Below, in pieces: positions 45,089 to 52,507 of a stretch of 64,000 nucleotides of DNA (its first letter is position 1; each line of letters starts with the position of its first letter). The position numbers and the translations under genes are program-made. This DNA is from Actinomadura pelletieri DSM 43383. Lineage in GTDB: Bacteria; Actinomycetota; Actinomycetes; Streptosporangiales; Streptosporangiaceae. The stretch is taken from assembly GCF_003634705.1 (NCBI RefSeq), contig NZ_RBWU01000005.1, forward strand, positions 186,001-250,000. Reading direction: 5' to 3'. A model generated the notes under the pieces. It worked only from the letters and a program-made list of their open reading frames with translations. It did no database searches and was not told the origin of the DNA.

Positions 45089-45976
45089 GTGAGTACGCCC
45101 CGGTTCCTGAAGCTGCCTCCCGGCGTTCGCCGGACCACCATCGAGACCTCCCGCGGCGCCTTCGCCGTCCTGGAGGCCCTGCCGGGTTCCGGCGTTCCCG
45201 AACGCCGTCCCGCGCTCCTCGTTCCGGGTTTCACCGGCAGCAAGGAGGACTTCCTCGGCGTGCTCCAGACGCTCGCCGCGTCCGGGCGCCGCGTCGTGTC
45301 GATCGACATGCGCGGCCAGTACGAGTCGATCGGCGGGGACGACCCGTCCGCGTACACACGTGCCGCCCTGGCCGAGGACCTCACCTCGCTGCTCGACGCG
45401 CTCGGTCCCGAGCCCGCCCATCTGGTCGGCCACTCGTTCGGCGGCCTGGTGTGCCAGGAGACCGTCCTCGCGGCCGAGGCCCCGGTCTCGTCGCTCACGT
45501 TGATGAGCTCCGGGCCGTCCGCCGTCACCGGGCAGGCCGCCACGAAGGCGCAGATGCTCCGCGACGCCATCCCGGAACTCGGCATGCCGACGATCTGGGA
45601 GATCGCCCTCGGGCCCGACTACGGCAAACGCGGCCTCCAGGACGAGATCGTCGCGTTCATCAAGGCCCGCACGCTCGGCAACTCCGAGACCGGCCTGATC
45701 GGCATGGCCAACGAGATCCTCACCGCCGCCGACCGCGTCGACGATCTCATCAAGCACTGCGCCGACACGGGCCTGCGCACCCTCGTCCTGTACGGCGAGG
45801 ACGACGACGTGTGGACGCCCGAAGCGCAGGCGGCGATGGCCGAGCGGCTCAACGCGTCCAAGGTCGTCATCCCCGGCGCCGCGCACTCCCCCGCCTGGGA
45901 CGCGCCCGAGACGACGGCGACGGCCCTGACGACGTTCTGGAACAGGTGCGAGAACCCTCAGACGTCGTCGCGGTAG
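45089..45976 (+). CDS. Alpha/beta-hydrolase
   Basis: About 295 residues. Oxyanion-side segment LLVPGFTGSKEDF near 46, nucleophile elbow LVGHSFGGLVCQE near 112, acid in LVLYGEDDDVWTPE near 228 and His in GAAHSPAWD near 262: a complete Ser-Asp-His triad. Substrate unknown. GTG 45089 (STPRFLKLPPGVRR) is preferred to TTG 45080. It diverges from the GDPD gene across about 70 nt and converges with the hypothetical gene on its right (19-nt overlap). Confidence 0.83.
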   Translation: MSTPRFLKLPPGVRRTTIETSRGAFAVLEALPGSGVPERRPALLVPGFTGSKEDFLGVLQTLAASGRRVVSIDMRGQYESIGGDDPSAYTRAALAEDLTSLLDALGPEPAHLVGHSFGGLVCQETVLAAEAPVSSLTLMSSGPSAVTGQAATKAQMLRDAIPELGMPTIWEIALGPDYGKRGLQDEIVAFIKARTLGNSETGLIGMANEILTAADRVDDLIKHCADTGLRTLVLYGEDDDVWTPEAQAAMAERLNASKVVIPGAAHSPAWDAPETTATALTTFWNRCENPQTSSR

Positions 45977-46428
45977 GCGACCCCGGCGAGGGCCTCGGCG
46001 TCACCGAGCATGTGCAGGACGACCGGTTCGTCACGCCGCAGGCCCTCGCGCGCCACCTCCAACGGATCAACGTGCCGTTCGCGACCGTCCCCACCGGTCA
46101 CCGTCACCACGTACCGAGGGCCGTCGTCGGCTGCGACGACGTCCCAGCGCCCGCCATGCTCGCTCAGCAGGACGAGCGCGATGAACGCGGCGATCTGTGT
46201 CCGGAGCCACGACCGGTCGTCGTCGTCGAACTCGCCGAGGGGGAGGCTCGACAGGAACCCGTCCCAGGGGCCGAGCAGGACCAGCGGGTCCTCCTCGACG
46301 TCCCGCGCGGGCACCCCGAGTTCCTCGGCCATCGACAGCGCGGCGTCGCGCCCCTCCCGCGCCCACTCCCCGAGCCCGGCCCGCGCCTCGGTCAGGCGGT
46401 CCGGCCCGTCGCTCGATAAGTCAGCCAT
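45958..46428 (-). CDS. Conserved hypothetical protein, 156 aa
   Basis: Acidic, soluble protein beginning MADLSSDGPDRLTEARAGLG, with LVLLGPWDGFLSSLPLGEF near 50, a hydrophobic helix IAAFIALVLLSEHGGRW near 80, and a beta-rich YVVTVTGG segment. No catalytic motif recognised. ATG 46428. It lies divergent from the Scr1-type regulator (93 nt apart). Coding character is clear from codon usage. Confidence 0.7.
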   Translation of the reverse strand: MADLSSDGPDRLTEARAGLGEWAREGRDAALSMAEELGVPARDVEEDPLVLLGPWDGFLSSLPLGEFDDDDRSWLRTQIAAFIALVLLSEHGGRWDVVAADDGPRYVVTVTGGDGRERHVDPLEVAREGLRRDEPVVLHMLGDAEALAGVAYRDDV

Positions 46429-46521
46429 GCCTCTCCTTCGCGATCAGACCATTGTCGTCGCGATCACGTTCGGCTACCGAAAGACCGCACACCGGAGCCG
46501 AATTCGCCCTAGGCTGGGCGT

Positions 46522-47358
46522 ATGCCGGTGGATTACCGAGCCCCGAACATCAATGCCCGGAGCCTGGGGCAACAACTGCGAAAGATCCGGGAAATCCTCG
46601 AACTGTCCTACACCGACGCGGCCTCGCTCCTCAACCGGAACGCCGACTGGCTCGCCCGCGTCGAGACGGGCTTCGGGCACGTCACGCCCGACGAGGTCGC
46701 CGCGATCCTGGACGCCTACGGCGCGCCGCTCAAACTCCGCGACTTCCTGGTCGACCTCGCGTCCCGCCCGGACGGCCCGCCGTGGCTGGCCCGCCATGTC
46801 GGCAGGCTGAAGGCACTGGTCCGCGACATCTACACCGTCGAGTCGGAGTCGCCGCTGATCCACACCTTCGGCATCGCGCGGATACCGGAACTCGTCCGCT
46901 GCGAGGCGTACGCCCGGCTGATCTTCGAGCACAACGTCCCCGAGGTGGACGTCGACGAGGAGTGGGACCTGCTCGCCCACCGCCAGCGCCACCGCCCCGG
47001 CGGCGAGCCCCGCACCTTCGACGTGATCCTCGACGGCTACATGCTGGAGCATCACGGCGGCCCACCGGCCGTCATGCACGCCCAGCTGACCCACCTGCTC
47101 GACCTCGGCGCCGACGGCCGGTCGACGGTCCGCGTCATTCCCACGTCCACGGGTGGCCACGCGGGCCTGAACGGCTCCTTCGACGTCCTGGACTTCCCCG
47201 GCGTCACCGACCGGGTCTCCATCGTCCACACCGCCCTCGGCATCGACGCGGCCAGCGCCGACCTGTGGGACACGTGGACCGATCTCGAGGCCGTCACCCT
47301 CACCGCCGCCGATTCCCGCGTCCTCCTCGAAACCCACCGCGCCGCCCTGAACGTCTAG
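46522..47358 (+). CDS. Scr1/WhiJ-type HTH regulator (XRE + DUF5753)
   Basis: 278 residues. N-terminal XRE-type HTH (LGQQLRKIREILELSYTDAA then SLLNRNADWLARVETG) and a DUF5753 C-terminal domain with FGIARIPELVRCEAYARLI near 118, TFDVILDGYMLEHHGGPP near 165 and VRVIPTSTGGHAGLNGSFDV near 205. These proteins usually sit next to a DUF397 gene; none is adjacent here, so it is an orphan. DUF5753 proteins partner with DUF397 proteins in WhiJ-like developmental switches. ATG 46522. Confidence 0.85.
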   Translation: MPVDYRAPNINARSLGQQLRKIREILELSYTDAASLLNRNADWLARVETGFGHVTPDEVAAILDAYGAPLKLRDFLVDLASRPDGPPWLARHVGRLKALVRDIYTVESESPLIHTFGIARIPELVRCEAYARLIFEHNVPEVDVDEEWDLLAHRQRHRPGGEPRTFDVILDGYMLEHHGGPPAVMHAQLTHLLDLGADGRSTVRVIPTSTGGHAGLNGSFDVLDFPGVTDRVSIVHTALGIDAASADLWDTWTDLEAVTLTAADSRVLLETHRAALNV

Positions 47359-47363
47359 CGGAC

Positions 47364-47403
47364 GGCGAGGCCGGTCCGGCCCCCTCTCCGGACCGACCTC
47401 GCC
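47364..47403. terminator. Bidirectional terminator
   Basis: GGCGAGGCCGGTCCGG pairs with CCGGACCGACCTCGCC (one mismatch) around an 8-nt loop between the convergent Scr1-type and trypsin-like genes. Confidence 0.75.
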
Positions 47404-47410
47404 CCGACCG

Positions 47411-48241
47411 CTACGAGCCGGACATCACGCTCTCCAGCCATTCCCGATGCACGGTCACATCGGTGTAGATGCCCAACCCCGTCGAACAGTCGGCGATGTG
47501 GCTGTCACGCGGGATCTCGACGCGGCTGAACGCGCCGAGCAACCGCCAACCGGTGGCGGTCCGGCGCAGCAACGGCCCACCGGAATCTCCGAAGCAGGGG
47601 CCGCCGACGTCGGTGTCGCCCGCCGGGTTACCGGCGCACAGCTCGGTGTTCTTCTCGATGGGCGCTCTCACGTTCACGCATTCCGCGACCTGGTGGACGG
47701 TCGAGTCGAGCTGCTGCAACGTCTCGGGCATGTCGCTGGGGCAGCGGTCGACGTCCCTCTTGGGCGCGGTGCATCCCCATCCGAGCATCCGGACCCGGGT
47801 ACCGGTGGGCGGGCGGACGTCCAACGCGACCGGGGCGTACGAGACGGGCTCGTCGAGCTGGATCAGCGCGATGTCGAAATAGGAGGGGTCGCCCTCGGGG
47901 TGCAGGACGATCCGCTCCGCGCCGCGAAGGCTTCCGCCTTCCGACTTGTGGGGACTGCCGATCCGGAGCCGGACGTCCTCGGGTTCGGTACCGAAATCCA
48001 CGCAGTGAAAGGCGGTGACGACCCATTCGGGGTCGATCAGGCTGCCTCCGCAGAAGTGCCCGACCTCGTCGCTCTGCAACGAGGCCATGAACGGATACGG
48101 TTCGGTCGCGTCCCGCCCACCAATGATCATGGTGGAGGGGCCGCCGCCGGGCTCGGGTCCGGCCAGCGCGGCCGGCGTCCCGAGGCCGAGCCCCAGCAGC
48201 GTCACGGCCCACGCGAGCAGCGCGAATCGGAGATTGTGCAC
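47411..48241 (-). CDS. Secreted trypsin-like serine protease (S1)
   Basis: 276 residues. Signal peptide FALLAWAVTLLGLGLGTPAALA, then the activation-type start MIIGGRDATEPYPFMASL, catalytic His in VVTAFHCVDF near 80, Asp in FDIALIQLDEP near 125 and Ser in GPCFGDSGGPLL near 218. Six or more cysteines are placed for disulfides. Actinomycete S1A proteases are exported and digest proteins outside the cell. GTG 48241 has GGGAGGAC 9 nt upstream. Asp/Gly around the specificity pocket (DTDVGGPCFGDSGG) fits trypsin-like Arg/Lys preference, which is inference. Confidence 0.87.
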   Translation of the reverse strand: MHNLRFALLAWAVTLLGLGLGTPAALAGPEPGGGPSTMIIGGRDATEPYPFMASLQSDEVGHFCGGSLIDPEWVVTAFHCVDFGTEPEDVRLRIGSPHKSEGGSLRGAERIVLHPEGDPSYFDIALIQLDEPVSYAPVALDVRPPTGTRVRMLGWGCTAPKRDVDRCPSDMPETLQQLDSTVHQVAECVNVRAPIEKNTELCAGNPAGDTDVGGPCFGDSGGPLLRRTATGWRLLGAFSRVEIPRDSHIADCSTGLGIYTDVTVHREWLESVMSGS

Positions 48242-48552
48242 GGTGCACGTCCTCCCGATGTCGAAGGGATGATCTTGCGCTTCGACGCTAGGACCCGCCG
48301 ACCACAGCAGACGATCCAGCCACCACGTCAACCTCGGTACGGCGACCTGTACTTCGCCGGGCCCGGGAAAGACCGTCGGCGGGCGTCGGATCGCCGGTCC
48401 CGTGCGGTTCGAAAACCCCGAGCCCGATCCTCTGCCGCGAAGATCGGCCGGATTCGGTCTGGATCATTGTGGGTGACTGGGGGCCGGACCGATGAAAGTG
48501 TGCACCAATAGGTTCTGTCCCGTGCGGGCAGGAGGCGGAAAGGAGGCGTCCG
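48242..48552. other. 311-nt divergent intergenic region
   Basis: Lies between the S1 protease (leftward) and the 154-aa gene (rightward). It must hold both promoters. The antisense frames that run through it have no ribosome site or family features. I see no RNA gene or strong hairpin. Confidence 0.4.
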
Positions 48553-49017
48553 GTGACGGGGACCGAGTGGGTGGCGGAGACCGCGGTCGGGTTTCTGGTG
48601 CGGAGGCTTCGGCGGGCGGATTCGGAGGCGGAGCGGGCGCTGGACGCGGGGATGGACGCGGTCCACGACCTGATCGTCGCCCGGCTGGGCGCCGATCCGG
48701 CGCTGGCGCTCCTGGCCGAGCAGGCGATGGTCGGGCCGGTGAGCGACCGGACGGTGCGACGGGTCACGGACGCGGTCGCCGAGGAGGCCGACACCGACCC
48801 CGACTTCGCGGAGCGGTTGCGATGCCTGGTGGAGGATCTCCAGCGCGCCGAGCGCGCCGTGACGGCGTCGGGTGAGCGGTCGGTCGCGATCGGCGGCGAC
48901 AACTCCGGCATCGTCTCGACCGGCGACGACGCGACGAACACCGCCCAGCACGCGAAGGCGTCCGGAGACGCCGTCGTCTACCAGGCCGGACGGGACCAGA
49001 CGTTCAACGACCGATGA
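48553..49017 (+). CDS. Hypothetical protein with SVAIGGDNSGIVSTGD signature
   Basis: 154 residues. Helical N-terminal part (WVAETAVGFLVRRLRRADSE) and a C-terminal low-complexity beta segment ERSVAIGGDNSGIVSTGDDA ending GRDQTFNDR. This SVAIGGxNSG pattern is common in actinobacterial proteins linked to large NTPase/TPR genes of conflict or signalling systems. Directly downstream is a broken NTPase gene, and a second fragment of this same gene lies at 51405-51480. GTG 48553 follows GGAGGCGTCC. Function unknown. Confidence 0.7.
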   Translation: MTGTEWVAETAVGFLVRRLRRADSEAERALDAGMDAVHDLIVARLGADPALALLAEQAMVGPVSDRTVRRVTDAVAEEADTDPDFAERLRCLVEDLQRAERAVTASGERSVAIGGDNSGIVSTGDDATNTAQHAKASGDAVVYQAGRDQTFNDR

Positions 49018-49380
49018 CCGGCACCCCACCGGCGGAAGGCGTGCGCGGCACGCGGTCGCCTCGGGGTTCGCGAAGGTGTTCCAGGCCGCCGGAGACCTGT
49101 CCCGTCCGCGCGCCCGCGAATTCGGCCCGGCTCGCGGGCGTGGGAGCGGCCGAGCGTGCTGCTGCGGGCGTCCAACGAGCTGGTCGGGTTCACCGGCCGC
49201 ACCGAGGAACGGCGGCGGTCACGGGAGTGGCGGGACGAGCCGGTGCCGCTGCCGGTGCGACTCGTGCGCGGCCCCGGCGGGCAGGGCAAGACCCGGCCGG
49301 CCGGGCAACTCGCTCACGAGTGGACGGCGCGGGGATGGCGCGCCCTCTGTCTTCGGCCGACCCCGCATCGGCCACCAGCT
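49018..49380 (+). pseudogene. Remnant of a STAND-type (TPR-linked) ATPase
   Basis: The frame at 49156 reads LLRASNELVGFTGRTEERRR then VRLVRGPGGQGKTRPAGQLA, a Walker A loop (GPGGQGKT) preceded by the V-G-F-x-G-R segment usual at the start of such NTPase domains. After about residue 65 the similarity ends and the DNA is occupied by an opposite-strand frame. Upstream, FAKVFQAAGDLS-like sequence lies in another frame. So only the P-loop region survives, with frame breaks and loss of the rest. It was probably the partner of the 154-aa protein. Confidence 0.6.
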
Positions 49381-49635
49381 TCAGGAACCTCCGCCCTCGG
49401 GCGGCGGCTTCGTGCCGTCATGGTGCGGTCGGCTGCCCGTGGACCAGAAGATCCGATCGCTGCGGCCCTTCCCCGAGGCCGTCAGTCCCTTTTGCCGTGA
49501 GATCAGCCACTGGTGGTAAAGCTGCCGGTTGGCCGCGTACTTCTCCCACAGCGTGGGGTCGGCGCAGACGACGATCTGTAGGGCTGGGACTGCGGGAGCA
49601 GGTGGGGCTTGGGTTGCCCGACGCCCGCTGGACAT
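49381..49635 (-). CDS. Small hypothetical protein downstream of DUF4157 gene
   Basis: 84 residues from ATG 49635, with natural-looking sequence IVVCADPTLWEKYAANRQLY then HQWLISRQKGLTASGKG and strongly GC-biased third codon positions, which supports real coding. It follows the DUF4157 gene by 13 nt on the same strand, so it may be co-transcribed. It could also be the last part of a larger lost gene, as the neighbouring DNA is decaying. No family recognised. Confidence 0.45.
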   Translation of the reverse strand: MSSGRRATQAPPAPAVPALQIVVCADPTLWEKYAANRQLYHQWLISRQKGLTASGKGRSDRIFWSTGSRPHHDGTKPPPEGGGS

Positions 49636-49648
49636 GCATGGCGGCGCG

Positions 49649-50374
49649 CTAAACGCGCCCGCCACCGGTGGCGCGGTCCCCGGGCGACGTCAGGTCGGGG
49701 GCCTCTCCCCGCGCCATCCGCCGCCCGTTCTCGGAGGCCTGCACCTCGAAGGGGTCGCGGGGGCTGGAGATCTTCGTCCCGGTCCCGTCGTCGGTGCCGG
49801 CCACCTCGCCCATGGCCTGCTGCCAGACGTGTCCGGCCTCGTGGTACAGCGTCTCGTCGTCGAGGCCCGACCGGCCACTGATGATGTGCGAGCCGGTGGT
49901 GTAGGCCATGGCGCCGTGGTCGTCCGCCGAACGCTGCGCGACGGGACCGTCATGGATACGGACGTGGCCGAACTTCATCGGGTACGCCTGCTCCATGCGC
50001 TCGACGATGTGCGCGGGCAGCGGCCTGCCGGGGGTGGCGATCGCCTCGGTCGGCGACACCCGGCGCTGCACGGGTGTCTCCCCGTGGCCGCATCCCGGAC
50101 CGTGCTCGTGCAGATCGGTGTCCACGCGGCGCTGCACCGAGGGATTCGCGTGCCCGCACCCGGGCCCGTGCTGGTGCCGGGCCTCGACGATCGCGCCGGA
50201 GACGGCCGCGTTCCCGGCCAGCCGCTGGAGCGAGAGGAACCGGCCCGCCAACCCGGGCGGCTGAGGCGGCCGGGGCCGGTGCCCGGCCGGCTCGTTGCCA
50301 CGGTCCCGGTCCTTGCCGGTGTCCTGCGCGCGCACGAGCGCCTCCTCCAGCGTGGTTGCACATCCGTACGACAT
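49649..50374 (-). CDS. DUF4157 (eCIS-associated metalloprotease-like) protein
   Basis: About 241 residues. The DUF4157 domain spans roughly 130-215: VERMEQAYPMKFGHVRIHDG, GAMAYTTGSHIISGRSG and the zinc motif LYHEAGHVWQQAMG (HExxH-like HEAGH). In front is an R-rich segment with two near-identical repeats, HQHGPGCGHANPSVQRR and HEHGPGCGHGETPVQRR. DUF4157 proteins are often cargo or effectors of extracellular contractile injection systems, but no sheath, tube or baseplate gene is in the window, so this is an orphan. ATG 50374; GGAGG is only 3 nt away, so the start is not certain. Confidence 0.78.
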   Translation of the reverse strand: MSYGCATTLEEALVRAQDTGKDRDRGNEPAGHRPRPPQPPGLAGRFLSLQRLAGNAAVSGAIVEARHQHGPGCGHANPSVQRRVDTDLHEHGPGCGHGETPVQRRVSPTEAIATPGRPLPAHIVERMEQAYPMKFGHVRIHDGPVAQRSADDHGAMAYTTGSHIISGRSGLDDETLYHEAGHVWQQAMGEVAGTDDGTGTKISSPRDPFEVQASENGRRMARGEAPDLTSPGDRATGGGRV

Positions 50375-50526
50375 CGTCCTCCGGCCCGCCCGGACCGGGT
50401 AGGGCCATGAGGGCACCTTCGGGGGCAGAGGGACTGCCCCCGAGAACCCTTCGGCGGACGCGGGTGGCCGAAGGCGTCCGACCACCGCCCGCCGGAAGGC
50501 GGGGTGGAACCGTCCGGTGGTCGACC

Positions 50527-51267
50527 TCAGATCGGCTTGCGCCACACGGAGACGTGCTTCGCGGAGTCCTCGGTGAACGGCGTCCCGTCCCAGTCCGCGA
50601 CGCGACGTTCCAGCTCAAGGCCCGCGATCCGTGCCATCAGGTCGAGTTCCGCGGGCCAGGCGTACCGGTGCCGGGAGCTGTCGCGACGGTAACGGCCGTC
50701 GTCACCGTCGCGGGTGAGGTGGTGCGAGACGAGGATCTGCTCCACCAGGTCGAAGGTGTCGAAGCCGAGATGCCGCTCGGAGACGTCGAACGGCACCGCG
50801 ACCTGGCCCGGCGGCAGGAACCGCAGCGACGGCACGCCCAGCTCGATGACGAACCGGCCGCCGGGCCGCAGATGGCGTGCGGCGTTGCGGAAGCATTCGA
50901 CCTGCTCGTCCTGCGTGAGCAGGTTGGAGATCGTGTTGTAGACGAGATAGACCAGGGCGAACTCGCCGGGAACGACGGTGGTGGCCATGTCCCCGATGGT
51001 CACCGGGAGGGTCTCCTCGTCGATCTTGCGCCGCAGCACGGCCGCCATGTGCTCGGACAGCTCGATGCCCGCAACCGGTACGCCGCGTTCCCGGAGCGGA
51101 ACGCCCACCCGTCCCGTTCCGATGGCGAACTCCAGCGCCCGGCCATCCCCGGCGAGTTCGGCGAGGAAGTCGAGCGTCGGGCCGAGAACGGCGGCCGAGG
51201 ACATCTCGGTCTCCTCGGCGTCGTAGCGGTCTGCGGTCGCACGAGTCCACAGTTCACTGCTTGTCAC
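50527..51267 (-). CDS. SAM-dependent methyltransferase
   Basis: 246 residues. ALEFAIGTGRVGVPLRERG near 43 is motif I; AGIELSEHMAAVLRRK near 63 the post-I region; ALVYLVYNTISNLLTQDEQ near 102 and HLRPGGRFVIELGVPSLRFL near 130 motifs II-III. Class I methyltransferase of the Methyltransf_25 type; substrate unknown. GTG 51267 gives SSELWTRATADRYDAEE, a common start for the family. It is intact although the sequence immediately upstream (51268-51538) is a mosaic of gene fragments. Confidence 0.8.
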   Translation of the reverse strand: MTSSELWTRATADRYDAEETEMSSAAVLGPTLDFLAELAGDGRALEFAIGTGRVGVPLRERGVPVAGIELSEHMAAVLRRKIDEETLPVTIGDMATTVVPGEFALVYLVYNTISNLLTQDEQVECFRNAARHLRPGGRFVIELGVPSLRFLPPGQVAVPFDVSERHLGFDTFDLVEQILVSHHLTRDGDDGRYRRDSSRHRYAWPAELDLMARIAGLELERRVADWDGTPFTEDSAKHVSVWRKPI

Positions 51268-51538
51268 AGGCGGCCACTCTGCCGCGAGCCGAGGGGCGAT
51301 GTCGACGCATTTATGGTCTTCGCTCGCCGGTGGCGCCGCCGATGCGTTCGCGGAGAAAGTCGGCGCGGCCGTTGCGGCGAGCGTGGACGTCCAACGCCAC
51401 GACCACGCCGTGACGGTGTCGGGCGAACGGTCGGTCGCGATCGGAGGCGACAACTCCGGCATCGTCTCGACCGGTGACCGGCACCCCACCGACCGACGCC
51501 ATGCACCGGCACGCGGTTCGCGAAGGTGTTCCGGGTGA
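51268..51538. pseudogene. Mosaic of two gene fragments (DinB C-terminus and SVAIGGDNSG protein)
   Basis: 51323-51383 matches the 3' end of the DinB gene at 56129-56189 with 5 differences in 61 nt (minus-strand peptide GRADFLRERIGGATGE against GHADFLRERIDGATGE). Directly after, 51405-51480 matches 48855-48930 (peptide SVAIGGDNSGIVSTGD), then jumps to a match with 49015-49060 (GACCGGCACCCCACCG and TTCGCGAAGGTGTTCC), skipping about 85 nt. No intact gene. Confidence 0.7.
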
Positions 51539-52024
51539 TCACGGGCCTGGTTTTCCCGTACTCGTCGAAGTGATCACCCTCGTCCGAGTGCCACCGGGTT
51601 CACCGGCCGGACGATCGTTGTCGTCGGGGACGAGCGTGTGCGGGAGTTCGAACCAGACGCGGAGGCGGCCGTCGTCGAGGTGCACGAAGCCCCACGACTT
51701 GGCGAGCGCCCCCAGGATCGGCAGGCCGCGCCCGGACTCGCCGTCCGGGTCGTCGCGATGGTGCGGCAGGGTGCTGCCGCCCTCGTCGGTGACCTCGATC
51801 CGGACGTTGAGGGCGTCCACGAAGACGTCCACCTCCACGAAGGCACCGGTGCCGTGGACGATCGCGTTGGTGAGCGTCTCGGAGAGCAGCAGAACGCCCT
51901 CCTCACAGACACTGTGCTCCGGGCCGAACAGCGGTTCGAGCAGAGCCATCAGCCACCGGCGACCATTCGCCACGTTCTGGGGCGCGGACGGGATGGCGCA
52001 CGCCCCCAGGTGAAGCCGCTTCAC
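51539..52024 (-). CDS. Histidine-kinase-like ATPase (anti-sigma/RsbW type)
   Basis: 161 residues of the HATPase_c_2 family. N-box LLSETLTNAIVHGTG near 46, G1 EVTDEGGSTLP near 77 and G2 GRGLPILGALAKSWGF near 97. Such stand-alone ATPases act as anti-sigma kinases or as the ATP-binding partner in WhiJ/DUF397 loci. GTG 52024 overlaps the stop of the 104-aa gene upstream as GTGA, so both are co-translated. They diverge from the WhiJ-like gene across an operator-bearing region. Confidence 0.83.
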   Translation of the reverse strand: MKRLHLGACAIPSAPQNVANGRRWLMALLEPLFGPEHSVCEEGVLLLSETLTNAIVHGTGAFVEVDVFVDALNVRIEVTDEGGSTLPHHRDDPDGESGRGLPILGALAKSWGFVHLDDGRLRVWFELPHTLVPDDNDRPAGEPGGTRTRVITSTSTGKPGP

Positions 52025-52305
52025 CGGACACCCGCCGTCCACGCCACCCGCGCGGCGGTCTCGGCGACGTCCGCCGCCGCGCACCACTGGCCGCCGAAGG
52101 CGTAGAGCCACCGCCCCCGGTAGTCGACCGCCGCAACCCCTAGCCACTGCCGAGGCCACGCCGCCCCCGCCACCCACAGGACGGACTCCCCCGCCTTCGG
52201 GTGGACGAGCATGGACGTGCACCGCTGCCGCTCCCCCAGCCGGTAACAGAGATCAGCCAGGAGGCCGAACCGCACCTCGTGCGGTCGCTGATCCACAGAC
52301 ATCAT
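52021..52305 (-). CDS. Hypothetical protein upstream of anti-sigma-like ATPase
   Basis: 94 residues beginning MMSVDQRPHEVRFGLLADLC. Aromatic-rich beta pattern (VLWVAGAAWPRQWLGVAAVD, YRGRWLYAFGGQWCAAAD). Start ATG 52305 or 52302. It is the promoter-proximal gene of a two-gene unit with the ATPase and overlaps it by 4 nt. Small proteins of this type are regular partners of WhiJ-like HTH and DUF397 genes; no biochemical role is known to me. Confidence 0.7.
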   Translation of the reverse strand: MMSVDQRPHEVRFGLLADLCYRLGERQRCTSMLVHPKAGESVLWVAGAAWPRQWLGVAAVDYRGRWLYAFGGQWCAAADVAETAARVAWTAGVR

Positions 52306-52340
52306 CGGACGCCCCTTCTCCGGGCAAGCGGGCACCAGAA

Positions 52341-52362
52341 ATCACGGACTTTATTCCGTGAT
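52341..52362. promoter_or_regulatory. Palindromic operator in WhiJ-like divergent promoter
   Basis: ATCACGGA-CTTTAT-TCCGTGAT, perfect 8-bp arms with a 6-nt centre, 36 nt upstream of the 94-aa gene and about 145 nt upstream of the HTH gene. A likely binding site for the adjacent XRE-type regulator. Confidence 0.65.
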
Positions 52363-52507
52363 CACCCACCTACCGTGCGTGATTGTCGCTACGGTCAGAG
52401 TGTGAGCCGACGACGTCCAATCCGCAACAGAAACGAACTGAACTATCGCAGTTTGTTTCTTTGATCTTGGTTGCAGAGCACCCTAAATGGGGCATTAGGA
52501 GGACAAG

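Noticed and set aside
48400..48430. Possible tRNA T-arm (GGTTCGAAAAC)
   Set aside because: No acceptor or anticodon arms can be folded around it; no tRNA was found anywhere in the window.
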